Shown: piece by piece, positions 1 to 12,588 of the stretch | Position numbering within the stretch: the stretch's first letter is position 1 | Layout of the letters: each line of letters begins with the position of its first letter | NCBI GenBank assembly: GCA_001931875.2 | Contig: MSJH02000792.1 | Coordinates: 62,001-126,000, forward strand | From: Byssochlamys sp. IMV 00236 | Lineage: Eukaryota > Ascomycota > Eurotiomycetes > Eurotiales > Thermoascaceae | Direction of reading: 5' to 3' | Length of the DNA: 64,000 nucleotides | Translations under genes and position numbers: made by a program | The notes under the pieces: generated by a model | What the model saw: the letters and a program-made list of their open reading frames with translations, nothing else | Databases searched by the model: none | Told to the model about the DNA's origin: nothing

Positions 1-35
1 CTCGCGCAACGGGCGGTGACGGAATCAGAACGTAC

Positions 36-651
<616 letters not shown>

Positions 652-1431
652 GGTGGAATCGAGTACAAAAACTTCTGGAAGAACGAGCAGCAGAGGACGG
701 GTCGGAATTGGACGAGGCGAAGGGAGTGAGATGGGTTTGTCTTGGTGGTGGTTCCGTTGTCGAGACCCCGGAACTTGTCCTGATCCCGATCGGGGCGCTG
801 GCAGCTCGCTTGCCTTTCCTAGGCGAGCCTGACCGAGAGACCACGCGACTCCCCCAGTGGCAACCAAGGAATCACGATTTACTACCACAATGTCTACTGA
901 ATACTACGACGATTCCCTTCATTGCGAGACGCCAAAGTTATCAGATGGAATCTTTTCAATTTCTCCTGCACTCCTTCGGTCGCTTAGCGGCCTATCTACA
1001 AAGCAAGAAAACCAGGGGGGGTATATGCTCCTGTCCCTGAACCGCCCGCGCATCAATCAGAATCACAAGAGAGAAAAGAACAACATCGTTACTCATAAAG
1101 CAAGTTCAAGTTAAAAAGTCTTCTTGATAACAAAGTATATAGCGACCGCCGCGCTTAAATGCAGACCAGATGAGCCTCCGTTGGTACAGGGATCTCGACA
1201 AACGAAACGTAGTTGACTGGGAACAACCAGGAGAGTCACGGAATGGAAGGTCATTTCGGGCACACACGGGTGCGGATTCTTTTCCATCAAGGAAGATAGA
1301 TCCCTTGTAAGGAAACGTAAAATATGTACAAGAATTGGGGGGTGGTCGAAGAGAGAAAGTAGAACAGAAGACTTCGAGAAGTTTAATAAAGTGTATATTC
1401 AGGGTAAACCCATGGAAAGAATTTTGGGGCT
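652..1431. other. Intergenic: SAR1 promoter side and 3' flank of the next gene
   Basis: Both flanking genes are on the minus strand, so this stretch holds the 3' untranslated region of the 1432-3672 gene and the SAR1 promoter. Open frames on either strand here are short and share no features with known families. I see no RNA gene or repeat. Confidence 0.5.
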
Positions 1432-3672
1432 TCAAACAGATAGGACGAGCTGGGCGTCCTGGCCAACGCCGTATGCTCTGAACCTCTCAGCAACTTCGAG
1501 GCCAAGCTCCTTCATCCGTTCGGCCCCCTTTCCAGGGAGAGGCCGCCGCTCCATCTGCTCTTTGGCAGCTTTGCGGCAGTGTTGGCGCCAGTATTTTTCC
1601 TTGCGCTTCTGACGCTTCTTTTCCAGACCCTCGACAATGTCGATGGGCCCACGATTATGCATCTCGACGGGCCGGGAAGCGTCACGTGCAGAAGACAAGA
1701 GTTCATTCATTTTGTGGGCATTCTCCAGGCTGGTGAAGAAAGGGTTGGGAGTGCGCGGAAGCGACTTGGTGCGGGCGCGGTATGGGCGCTGGACCAAGCC
1801 GGTGATGTTCACCCCATTCATCTGGGCGTGGGACACGTCGTCCATGTCCATCCGCTTGGAGATGGGGGCAGGGGACTTGATTCGGGGAGGCGGAGCCGGC
1901 GATCTGAGACGCTTGGGTGAAACCCGCTTGGGCGAATGTCCAAGCGCGCGAGGAGCCGGTGAGGGCGGCCGCCTGGGGGAGAGACGAGGCGACATCTTCC
2001 GGGTAGTGTTACGCTGTCTGCCCCGAAGAGACTCTTCGTCTAACCCAACCAGCTGCTGCTTGATCTTGGCCGTGTCCTCCTCGACGTCTCTCAGATCGTC
2101 CTCGTCGTCGAAGTCGTCCTCATTGTCTTCCGGATCGGTCGTGGGGAAGCTGGGATCAATATCCTGAGGAATGGGGACGTGTCTCGAGAGACGACGCTGT
2201 TCCAGACAGGACTTGTAGGCGGCCTCGAGCGGACGATCCTCATCCAGAGTTCCACAGACGAAATCTGTGCTGTCCGGGAGACTGGGCGTGCCAGGACGCA
2301 TCTTGACGGGCTTGGAGGGTCTTCGTCCTTTCTCGCGTACAGCAGGTGCCGGCAGCCACTTCTGGTATTCCTCCTGCCTCAGAGATTCGAGAGAGGTGTT
2401 GGAGTTCCTCCTCTCGGCCGCCTGGCGCACGAGATCCAGGTTGTCAGCACTCGTGGCCGCGGTCGTGGTCGAGGGAGCCCAGAATCGGTATTCGGAACCG
2501 CAGTCGCTGTCGTCGTCGGAATCAGCGAAACCTGCCTCGTTGTCCGACTCGTTTCCGTCATCGTCGTCAGAGGAGAAGTCATGGACGGTGTCATCGTCGT
2601 CCATCTCCTCGTCCTCAGCCTCTGCTTCATCCTCTTCGTCCTGCAGGGCTTCCGCTTCCGCCTCCTCACCCAGCTTCCGGATGGCGTTCTCCTTACGCAG
2701 GCAATCGTTCAGCGTGATCTTCTCTCCATGCGGGGTGTCCTTCTTGACCCATTCGTCGACCTCCTCCTCCGAGCTGGCAAATTCGTGGAAGCGAGTCTCC
2801 TCCGAGGGCTCGAACCCGCCAAGACCGCTCGTGGGAATTCCTCTCTGTTTTCGATCGGCCTTGGGAGACGGCGGGACGCGACCACGCGACTGTGACATGT
2901 CGGGGTCGGTCTGGGCGCGACGCATGGTAGGAGCGGGCGAGGGGCGAGGGCGCGACCTCAACGAGGTTGTGCGACTGGACGACCGCTGTCTTCTCGTTTC
3001 GTGAGAGCGTGTAGGACAGGCGAAGGTCAGGGCACACTTTCGCTTGGGAGGCTCCGCTGGCTGGCTGTCAGCCTTGGGTTGAGGCTGAGTCTGAGGCTGA
3101 GGCTTCGTCGGCTCTGCGGACTTGTCATCAGTCGGCTTGCGGCCACAAGCGAAGCTGATACAACGCTTGCGTCCCAGGCTGGCTTCGACCACGGATTCAC
3201 CACCGGTCTTAGGGGGAGCAGTGCCATCGATTATGGTCGGTTGCAGGCCCGTGAAGTGAGAAGGCAAAGGAGGGCTGGAGGCGTTGGACAGCGCGGGGCT
3301 CGTGAGATCCCCATCGCTGGTGAGTTCCGCCGTCGACGGGCCGCTGATGTTGCTGCTGTGCAGGTAGTAGTTGTAGTGACTATCATGAGCAGAGGCAGAC
3401 AGATCAGGGCTGCCCATCAAGGCCCGCGTGAGCAGGGATTCCTTGCGGTTGTCCGTCACGACGGTGGGCGACTTGACGTAGACGGGGTCGGAGGGCGGGT
3501 GTTGCGAGTATGGAGACTGGTGTAAACGATTATCCGGAGGTTCGTCGACGTCCTCCACCAGGTCGTTATCCTCACTGGCGGGGACGGTCGGGCGGTTGGA
3601 CGACAGCAGCATCCTCAGCACGTTCTGCAGCGACGGCCCACGAGGGCGGTCCTCACCGTGGCGATGCGACAT
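1432..3672 (-). CDS. Uncharacterised 746-aa fungal protein, acidic centre and basic Ser/Pro C-terminus (possibly DUF2457-like)
   Basis: A single uninterrupted exon. The frame stays open upstream to 3696, but the codon there is GTG; the first ATG is at 3672, giving MSHRHGEDRPRGPSLQ. The protein has two similar short motifs, CISFACG near residue 171 and CALTFACP near 213, a conserved-looking block around 284-335 (FEPSEETRFHEFASSEEE, then ITLNDCLRKENAIRKLGEEA), a strongly acidic run at about 338-392, an SPxR-type Ser/Pro/Arg-rich stretch, and a basic C-terminal segment containing EGLEKKRQKRKEKYWRQHCR. No enzyme motif or membrane segment is visible. The composition suggests a nuclear regulatory or chromatin-associated protein, but that is inference. 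I recall a fungal family of unknown function (DUF2457) with this architecture, but cannot confirm it. An unusually long gene-free region lies upstream. Confidence 0.8.
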   Translation of the reverse strand: MSHRHGEDRPRGPSLQNVLRMLLSSNRPTVPASEDNDLVEDVDEPPDNRLHQSPYSQHPPSDPVYVKSPTVVTDNRKESLLTRALMGSPDLSASAHDSHYNYYLHSSNISGPSTAELTSDGDLTSPALSNASSPPLPSHFTGLQPTIIDGTAPPKTGGESVVEASLGRKRCISFACGRKPTDDKSAEPTKPQPQTQPQPKADSQPAEPPKRKCALTFACPTRSHETRRQRSSSRTTSLRSRPRPSPAPTMRRAQTDPDMSQSRGRVPPSPKADRKQRGIPTSGLGGFEPSEETRFHEFASSEEEVDEWVKKDTPHGEKITLNDCLRKENAIRKLGEEAEAEALQDEEDEAEAEDEEMDDDDTVHDFSSDDDDGNESDNEAGFADSDDDSDCGSEYRFWAPSTTTAATSADNLDLVRQAAERRNSNTSLESLRQEEYQKWLPAPAVREKGRRPSKPVKMRPGTPSLPDSTDFVCGTLDEDRPLEAAYKSCLEQRRLSRHVPIPQDIDPSFPTTDPEDNEDDFDDEDDLRDVEEDTAKIKQQLVGLDEESLRGRQRNTTRKMSPRLSPRRPPSPAPRALGHSPKRVSPKRLRSPAPPPRIKSPAPISKRMDMDDVSHAQMNGVNITGLVQRPYRARTKSLPRTPNPFFTSLENAHKMNELLSSARDASRPVEMHNRGPIDIVEGLEKKRQKRKEKYWRQHCRKAAKEQMERRPLPGKGAERMKELGLEVAERFRAYGVGQDAQLVLSV

Positions 3673-4450
3673 CCTCCAGGAACGGATATGAGACACGAGG
3701 TCGAGAGGTTCTTATGTTCAGTCGGTGACACGAGAATCCGGTAGCAGGAAGACACAAGGTCGTACGACTAGAAGTCGAGTATGGGAAGGGATAGTTTTTC
3801 TTTTCTTCTTTGTTATTAAAAGACGAGTATCGATATTCAAGGGATATGCGCCAGGTTCACGACCAACTGCTTGGCAGTGAATAGATTCCCTGGCCGGTAT
3901 GATCGCACAGACTCGTATCGTGGGAATCGAGAAGACGACTCCGAATACGATTGCCGATCAAATCCCTCAAGGAAAGACGGCGGAAATTGTCCTGTAGAAG
4001 GACCCAGCTGGTCATAATATAGAAGAGTACATCTTGAGACACGAGACAAGTGGGATGAGGAAGATATAGATTGAAGAAAGGAAGAGAAAGATGAGAGAGG
4101 CAAGGCCAAGGAAAGGACAAGGCGACCGTTATGTGAAGAGGAACGAGCAGGAAAGCCGCAGGAATGGGATGAGCAGCACCCACGTTGGTTTGAGGTGGCA
4201 GTCCCAGAGAGGAGCAAGTAGTAAATTAGAAAAGAAGCAGAAGGAGTCGTCGCAAGGGAAGTATGAGGCAGTTGAAAACGGGGGCCGCTCAGGGTTCGTT
4301 CGTTTGGATGGGGCGCGGAAGACCGGCGTCGCCACGCCACACCGAAAGAGGGCGGTTTGGTTTTTTATTTTTTTTCACGGCCGTTCCAGCAACGACGAAT
4401 GCTTGGCTCGCCCACCGAGGCACAGGGTGGGGGAAGCAAAGCAGTAGTTA
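3673..4450 (-). promoter_or_regulatory. Probable long 5' leader/proximal promoter of the 746-aa protein gene
   Basis: Read on the minus strand this segment is rich in C and T, as fungal promoters and leaders often are, and opens with a poly-T/A-rich block near 3793-3815. The longest minus-strand frame (3837-4340) starts at a GTG, is low in complexity and is not convincing as protein. Treating it as leader/promoter is inference from position and composition. Confidence 0.4.
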
Positions 4451-6156
4451 GTTAACTTGATTAGTTTCTGGCCGTGAAGGAATCAGAGAATAATAATTAA
4501 TTAATATGGAGTAAATAATTATTTAGTTCCCGGAGGTTCTGGCAGAGAACTGGTGGACAGGCTGTTGCGGCTTTTTTCGGTTTGGTCAGTTTGCCCAGTA
4601 ACTAGGTAGATGGTCGCTGCGAATGCGATGCAGCCACGCAGAACGAGACGAGAGAGAGGAACGCAATAATAATATAACATGAGGCTGCTGAGGACGATCC
4701 TACGGGATCAGGGTAATTAATTTAGCAAGTGGAGGACATGCAGAGGATGATGGACTATGATCCTAAGTAACTTCTGCTAACTAACTACGTGGTACGAGAT
4801 GAGATGAGATAAGTGGTGTTGTGGTGTTTCTTTCTACTATGTACTACTCTCTTCCTCGATTGTGCCTTTTTCTCTCCTCCGCATTTCGATCTGGTCATCA
4901 TCCAACCACAATGATCACGAGGGGAAAAGCCGATGGATGAGGCCGACCGTCGTCATTTATTATTATTATGTATTCTTGATTAATTACCGTTCCGTGACCG
5001 TCTTACCCGTGTCCTGCACCGCCGTTTTAATCGCCGCGGGCGCAGACAATAATATTAAATAATGACGGCGGCAGCAGCCTTGGTATTGCGCCCGTAAATT
5101 ACTTTCCTTTTATTTCCATCCTTCCCAGCCAGGGAGGGCGGGCTGCACGCCGGATTTGACGGCGACAGCAGAAACTGGTGGATTCATCTTACCGTGCCTG
5201 AACCTGAACGGGAGAGAGACTCTGCTGGAAAGTTAAAGCCCCTCCTCGTTTGGTTTGGTTTGGTTTGGCTCTTTTTCCGTTTTCCTTTTTTTTCTTCGTC
5301 TTTTTTTTTCCTGCTCTGCCCACCCTCGCTACCAGATTATGGTCATGGGCAAGAATGTAGGCACCGCTATTTGCGAATTGGATTCATCCTCCTCGTTGAA
5401 CCAAGTTATCTACCTGTGTGGTTTGATTGATGAACCAGCCATGTACACTCCGTCCTCACTCTCCCCTCCGGTCATCGGCCGCCCGATCAGTTGACGTAGC
5501 CTTCACTAACTAGGAAGGAGCAAGTAAATCCATCCTGTCCACCAGCCGCCAGTCGCCAGAGGGCCAAACCGTCCCCCCCCCCCAAAACAGAGCTGCCGCC
5601 CCTAAGGATCTTCCCCAAAGACAAGGCGACCAGTGGTCAGCCAGGCGGAATAACTGCTCGGGCCCTAGAGAGAGCACTGGAGGAAATTCCTACGACTACG
5701 GAGCAGTCTAGAGTAGCTAGCCTGGCTAGCCGCTGCTCCCTCAACCGAACAGAGCAATGCCGACGCACGGGTCGCTCTCTGGCTGGAGAGCGACAAGCGT
5801 CACGTTGCAGCGCGAACGAAGACACACCGTCGCTCACCGTAGTAGACGCGAGGTTGGAGGATGCAATGCAACAGGTAGGTTGATCCGGCGCGGCACGATT
5901 CTTCTCTAGCACGAATTCTCTTTTTCAGTTGTTGCTGGTAGACGGAGAAGAAGAATCAAATCATGATACAGAAGACTGCAGCAATTAAATTCCCGCTAAT
6001 CCAGCATCGGCCAAGATGTCTGACAGCGCTTGAAGAATTACTATCTACTGTTACTGTTTTGTGCTGCGTGCATGGCTCGAGGACCGTGACCCGGGGATGA
6101 ACCTGGGGCGACCTGAAACGCCGCCAGGAAAATAATTTAATCGGAAATCATACCAC

Positions 6157-6184
6157 CAGTTAATAATAATAATATTATTAACTG
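6157..6184. repeat. Inverted repeat, 11-bp arms with 6-base loop
   Basis: Arms CAGTTAATAAT and ATTATTAACTG flank AATAAT. It is very AT-rich and lies in the long gene-poor region. A bidirectional terminator-like or cruciform structure is possible, but no transcript is known to end here. Confidence 0.7.
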
Positions 6185-9031
6185 TGATTTATATAATAAA
6201 TTACGGATACAATAACTAATCTAATTGTCAACAAAAAAGAACCCTATCCCCTGCACGGAATAATAATATGAATAAGATTAGTTATTCCGTATTCGATCGA
6301 CTCCAATCGAGGCGTGTTTCCTCTTTCTGCCCGCCGTCCTGGGGTCAACCGATAAGCTTTGAGACCGGCCACGTTCTGCTCTGCTTGTGTGCAGCAGCAA
6401 AAATTATTAGATGCATGGATCGTCTGGATCCGATCCACGACATTATTGAGATGATGACTCGATCCTCCTTATCTGCCATCCGTCCAGCATGCGAGCGTAT
6501 TCAACATTGGGAATGACACGAGCAGATCTCCGCGCGTTCTCACGATCATTGTCATGATCCTGCTCCTGTTGCTACTGACGACTATCTAGACTAACTACGT
6601 ACTGTACTACTACTATATTCTTTTCTTCCATACTCTCCGACCTCCTGAAGTCGCGTTCCCCTATTGGGAAGCGCACAGTGTGGACCTCGGGAGATGCGCC
6701 TTGCTCAGCCAAGCTAGCGCAAATAATAATACTGGACGCCTCGGTTGATGATGTGCCAGCCAAGAATTCTTGGATATGCCATAAATAGTGTAAACTGGTG
6801 GTACAGAGTAGTAAAGTAAGAAAAATAATAATATAGTAGTAAAAAATCATACCGACGGAGGACGGAATCAACAAAGCTCTCCTTGTGTAGGCCTTCCCTT
6901 TTTGTCCGGGCAGCTGTATCTCCAATGCTCTCTCTCAACTGTAATCTCTCTACTCTATCGAGACTAGTGCAAACTTCGAAGAGACGCACAGCAAACAGGC
7001 GTACTTCTTCTGGAAAAGAAACACGGGATCTGACAGTGGAGAAAAGGCAAAAAAAAATCGATGGAATGCATTCTCAGTGCAAGGAAAAAAACAGAGGGAA
7101 ATACAAGCGACTTGTTCCAATCTGATTGTGCAGCAGTTCACAGCCGCCCATCTTGGTTCGAACTTCGATGCGGTACGGTGGAGAGAGAGAGAGATCGGCC
7201 CTTTGACTATTTTTCTATGAGGGATTTTCTCCCTTCCTTCTTTTTCTGCCCCCCCTGCCCGTCAAGTCTCTCAACTCCACTTAGCTAGTTGAACTTCCCA
7301 TCCAGTCATTGCTTCTGTTTTTTTATCCCCGGGCAACCAACACGCACATAACTAACCACACCGAAAAAGGACCTGCAGCACCCAGCTCTCCACCGCGATC
7401 TCACCAGTTCCCCCCCCCCAGCGCGCGCTGATGATCGCGTGCTGCTGCAGCTGTTCGAGCAAGTCTCACTGGTAAACTACTGTACTCCGTAGACTAGTCT
7501 ACGCTCCATCTGGCAATGTGAACGGAGTTCGTCGACCGCCCCGGGGAGGGGGTCAAGTAGCAGAGAGTGCTCTGTGCGTAGTCTGGCGCTACTACTAGAT
7601 AGGTAGTCTGCCTTGCATGTCATTTCAGGTCGCTTATGGCTTTCTATTATTATTATTTACAGCATTACTCGTGGTTAACTACTTGAGTATCTATGCTATG
7701 GTATTATTAGTTATGATCATTGCAATCCAGTCAGTAGGTCAGGATATCTATCTATCTAGCTAGCTAACAATCTCTTCCGGCTGCAGTCCGTCGTCATGTC
7801 GCCGATCATGACTTCGAGTTTCTCCCCGGAGGCGATCCTCGAGGACGTAGAAGAATCATGCTCGCTGACCACTGTTGGTTGCACCGTCTTGGTCTCTGTC
7901 GAGTCATCAACTAGTCAACGAGTTAACTTACAGTCGTACAGCTCACTAAACAAAAAACAATGCGGCCGTACAAAGTAAGAATGCTCGGCATTGATTCCGC
8001 GCCAGCTGTCATGACGACCAGAACATATAGTACTGCTCACTATTGAACGCGACAAGACTTCCAAGCTTCTTGGCCGTCTTGTCCTTCCTGCAGAATCGGT
8101 AGTCTACTCTTGGCCATCTATATATAAAACCACAATCAAACATAGACTATGCGGGCCAAGAAGCCAAGAGCCAAGAGGATCGTACAGTACATACATGACA
8201 AGAATCCTAAGACATGTCTTGGTCTTCAACTTGGCATGTAGGAGCCGGAACATCAAACGGCGAGACTAGTCTCCAAATTCTTCTCGTTGCCTTTCTATAC
8301 CATACATTGTAGTTGCCAATTCTGCCGCTAGTCTAGAGTATATCTAACTATCATCATACCATAATCGCCAGTATATCATTATTATAGAGTCAGCAGTGAT
8401 TATTCTATGCACTCTAGTTCATCACGCACCCGATCGACGCGCCTGCACCCTCCATCTCGATTGATTTAGGCAGAATTCCACCGACATGTAGTCTAGATAT
8501 CTCTCCACCCATCCACCATCCATCAAGTCCCTTCCTTGCCCTTACCTAGGTAGTAAATACAACCGACAACCCCGGACCCTTTTTTTTTGGAACCCCTGAC
8601 ACACACCACACCCCGGGAATCAGAAACAACAACTACATACAAAAATATATCTCTCATCATCATCATCGCGCATGAAGAAGTACGCCACGCAACGAGCCGA
8701 ACTGACGATCATCAATATACAATATATGTAGGCGCGTTAGGTTATGGCAACGCAACGCAACGCAACGCCCCTGCGGGGATATCTGGGCATTGCTTGGCGA
8801 TCGATGCTTGACTGACTGAGAGATTTTCTTTTTATACTCCGACTTAGTTGATAATACAAGCAGCTCGCTGAATCAATGAATCGGTTCCAGGTCTTCTGAT
8901 AGTTAATAATCAATCACTTTAACTACTAGTTAACTATAGAGTGGTGTAGAGTACAGCAAATGCATCCCTGTCGATTATGACGTTATAAATCACGCTTGGT
9001 GAAGTGAAGTATTTACCCCCTTCTCTAGCTA

Positions 9032-9053
9032 ACTACCTACCTAGGTAGGTAGT
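9032..9053. repeat. 22-bp perfect palindrome centred on CCTAGG
   Basis: The sequence is ACTACCTACC followed by TA and its exact mirror complement, with no loop. It sits inside the long gene-poor region and is built from the TAGG/CCTA unit that recurs nearby and at 32321-32343. Confidence 0.85.
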
Positions 9054-9416
9054 CCATAGATGGATAGAATATCCTCGGATCGAATCAGAATAATGATTAA
9101 TCCTCGTCAATGTAGATAGCGGATCGGTCCGCGATTTAGAGGAGTATACTATACTACTATATAATACTATGATTATGATATAATATTTAACTAGGATGCT
9201 TATACTATCTAGTTTAGATAACTAGTATCCGTTTATAGCGATAGATATATCGATATAACTAAACCCCAACTAACTACACCCTGTCTCTTTATACGAGGAG
9301 GTTTTAAGAATATTTCTATCAGACAATATATGTACTCGGATGCATTGAAGCTACCTACTTAGTTAGCTAGCCACCTAGCGCGTCTTGCAGAGCGACAGAT
9401 CATTAGATAGAATGAT

Positions 9417-9444
9417 ATATATATATATATATATATGTATATAT
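9417..9444. repeat. (AT)n dinucleotide run
   Basis: About ten AT units followed by a GTATATATG variant. It is an ordinary microsatellite within the gene-poor region. Confidence 0.85.
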
Positions 9445-12400
9445 GAGTGATTTTTAGATATATTTTGAGTTTAGTCAGTATAATATTTCATTTCTTAGTT
9501 TTCTTATTATTATTACTTCACATCCGAAATCCTTCTTTCTCTTGCATTTCGCTCGTTGCTCGTACTAAACCAAGGCGGTAAGGTACCTACTCACAGGGAC
9601 GGGAAGTCCCAGCCTGACTCACATTCCGGATTCATTCATCTCCCCATCATGATGACTACCTAGAATACTACATATGACGAAAGACCAACAACTAACCAGG
9701 ATAGAATTCTAGCTATCATAATTCCATTATACACGTGGTAGAGCATACCCTACCACATGCACAGCCATCGCGAGTTAGATCTACTAGTAGGTAGGTACGG
9801 TAAGGCCCAACCAGAATGTGTATGGTAACATTGTAAGATGCCCAACTCAGCTGATCTTCGCGGGATGTGCTGTGATGTCATATATCGCCATCTGTCCACG
9901 AGTACAGCCCAACCCCAACCACCAGCTATCTATTAGCCACCAGACCGAACCGAGCTGAAGCTGAAGCTGAGGAAGTCACTTGCTTACACGTACTCGTAAG
10001 TGAACACCGGAGCGTGGTGTTCCGGAGAAGAAAGATACCGTTGTTGGTGGGCTCGGTCAAGTTGGGCTGCTACTCTGACCGCCGACTCGCTCGTTATGGT
10101 ATGGTATTAGCCGGACGCGGTTCAAGGTGCTGTACGGAGTAGTTACTCTGTAGGTATATCATGATCATCATAATAGTATTCTCATTAACCAACTAACGTA
10201 CTGGTTGCTATTCTCTGAACTACAAGGAGAAATCCACTGCTAGAGTATGTACCACAGTACCCAGGAATGCAATAACCAAGATAGATACGACCAGAGTACA
10301 CTCGGGCTATCTTCACGCGAGACGTACGGTAAACCGGCTTGCACTTCCTGCTACTTACATGTAGAATACAGTAGATAGCACACAACCTTATTGACGATGA
10401 AGATTGACACACTCTACCATACGGTAAACAGGACACGAAACCAACATGAACAAGTCCCACTCCCCGTGTCGCAGTACCATAAATAATCATACAGCCTGTA
10501 TGGTATTGGTACTACGATACATCACATTTATCCTGATTTCCTATGGTAGGTATATGGTATATCCCACCCTTCGAGACGTTTCCGGCAGGAACAAAAACCG
10601 GGGATAAGTATGACGTGCCAAGGAAAAACCAAGAACAAGATCACCGAAATTTCTATTTTGAAACCGCCCTCCAACAACCCGGAATACTTACTCGTAATAA
10701 TAACATGACCAATTTGTCTAGAGTCTTCTAAACGCGAGTTTTATGAGTAGTTATTGGCATTCTCGTTTTATGCCATCCGTAACGTCAAACTGGATTTATT
10801 ATGTAGTGTGTTTGTTTTGAATTTCTATCCACGTGCTGCGGATATATGGTATAATGCGTTCGGTTCGGTTTGGTTTAGTTCAGTGCATACTTAGAATATA
10901 ATTTCTCGATCTTCGTTTTGGTTCGAATAAGAGAAAGCGAGGAAAGAGAACGTAAACAAAGGATGTTTTAAATAAGCTTATTTTATAGCTATATATATAT
11001 ATTCTTTATTGAAGGCATTATCTTTTATTAAATTTTGTAGGAGAGGAAGTCACGCCTTAAAGCTTAATATATACAACACAGATTGAAGTACTACATTCTC
11101 ATAATATCCCCAATGTAGTCGCTATCATTTACACTTCAGAAGAAATAGTCTAAGGCTCTACAACCTGAAGGTAAAAGCGGAGCTAGCTATTTCCGTCCGA
11201 CAGTTCCTATTGATTCGAGAAAAATCGACGCGTCGATATGTTACCAATTCGAAATAAAACCCGAAAAAAAAAAAAAAAAACTCGGCTGAACAACAGGGTA
11301 AGTCCAATTAGCATTGTCTGATTTGAAAAAAAAAGAAAGAAAGATATCGCTCTATACGACAAGCAGTGGAGATTTATAATGTTCCCATTCAACTCATCAG
11401 AACATATTAAACGGCATAGGTTATCGAGCCGAAACACGCACCAGCGGATATAAATACACTAAATTTGAAGAGGATTGCGCTTGTCAAATGGATATTGAAT
11501 TTTGATATACGTAGATTACCTCGGTTATGTTATCTCTTGTATGAGCATTGGCTAATTACCTTCCAGAATGTACAAATGAACAAAGGCTGGAGAAAGAATC
11601 GGTTTGTAATCTGATCCGACATCGCCATGAGCTCAGATTACAGCTTCATGGAGCTATAACTGTCGTGGTGACTGGGTAAAAAAAATGCGAGTCACGAAAG
11701 TATGGAGTGGTGGGGACATATGCGTAGAAAACACAATGTTGAGATGAAGAAAACCAATGTTACGATATACAGCCAGCTGTGAACAGTCGATAGATTGAAA
11801 TGAGAACTAGTACCGCCGTTTCTGTATGGGATATCTAGTAGTAAGTAGTGCTCGGGGCAGTGAAGAAATTGATTACAATTACCGTCTTCAATTCTTGCAA
11901 TGAAATATTATCTGATATGCTAGAGGAATTGGCTGAAGTTTGCAACGCCTGAGAGACTCTATAGAGGAGGAGCTAAGATCTAAGATGACCATGGTCGATC
12001 TACACTTTCGGTGACACATTCGATCGGGAAACGAACTGCAATCTCGAGTTGACTGCGAGAGTCCTTGCGTTCGCTGTGACTTTTATCTCGAAACAACTGC
12101 ACCTGCACATCTTCCTGGCGCTGGCAATAAGAGCGCTTAACCCTCGACTGACCCCAGCGTCTCTAGCTTTTATCTCCCCTCAGAGACGCCTTCTGCAGAC
12201 TCTCTGAAGAGTAGCTAGATATATAACTAACAAGAAATTGCCGGAACAATAAATTATTGAAAACTCTAGGCCAACTATTATTCTTTTATTTAGCAATTGT
12301 TTCTATTTTATTTAAATTTATTTTAATATAGTCCCGGCCAATAATAATGCTTAAAAACTTAGGTTTAAAGATAATAAACTCGCATTTAGACCTCTCTAGT

Positions 12401-12588
12401 ACCATGGGTATCTAGGGAACTAACTATACCTGACAAGGAGACGTCACTCGAGAGTACCTGAGGCAGAACCTCCGACTGCTGCCTAGGTCTTGCGCTGGAC
12501 ATTATAACTCTCTTTCCATTTTCACATCTCTCAGTCCACACAACTTATTATCACAAACTTGGTTTTAAACACTTGAAATTCATCAGTC

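Larger units (their letters stand above)
4451..12588. other. 8.1 kb gene-poor region, microsatellite- and palindrome-rich
   Basis: No open frame over 101 codons and no spliced gene with a recognisable domain was found on either strand. The DNA is full of short direct and inverted motifs (CTAGCTAG, TAGGTAGGTAG, AATAATAAT), homopyrimidine tracts (5250-5330, 7220-7330), an AT dinucleotide run near 9417-9438, a (CAACG)n run near 8748-8768 and a 22-bp perfect palindrome at 9032-9053. AT-rich blocks near 10970-11060 and 12230-12390 may be decayed repeats. It separates a minus-strand gene on the left from a plus-strand gene on the right, so it is formally a shared upstream region. A long regulatory region or a noncoding transcript are possibilities; neither is shown by the sequence. 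Confidence 0.6.

Noticed and set aside
3837..4340. 167-codon minus-strand frame upstream of the 746-aa protein
   Set aside because: It begins with GTG, is low in complexity with no domain and lies where a leader is expected.
6883..7288. Promoter plus small gene around a GAGAGAGAGA tract
   Set aside because: Frames on both strands are short and unsupported.
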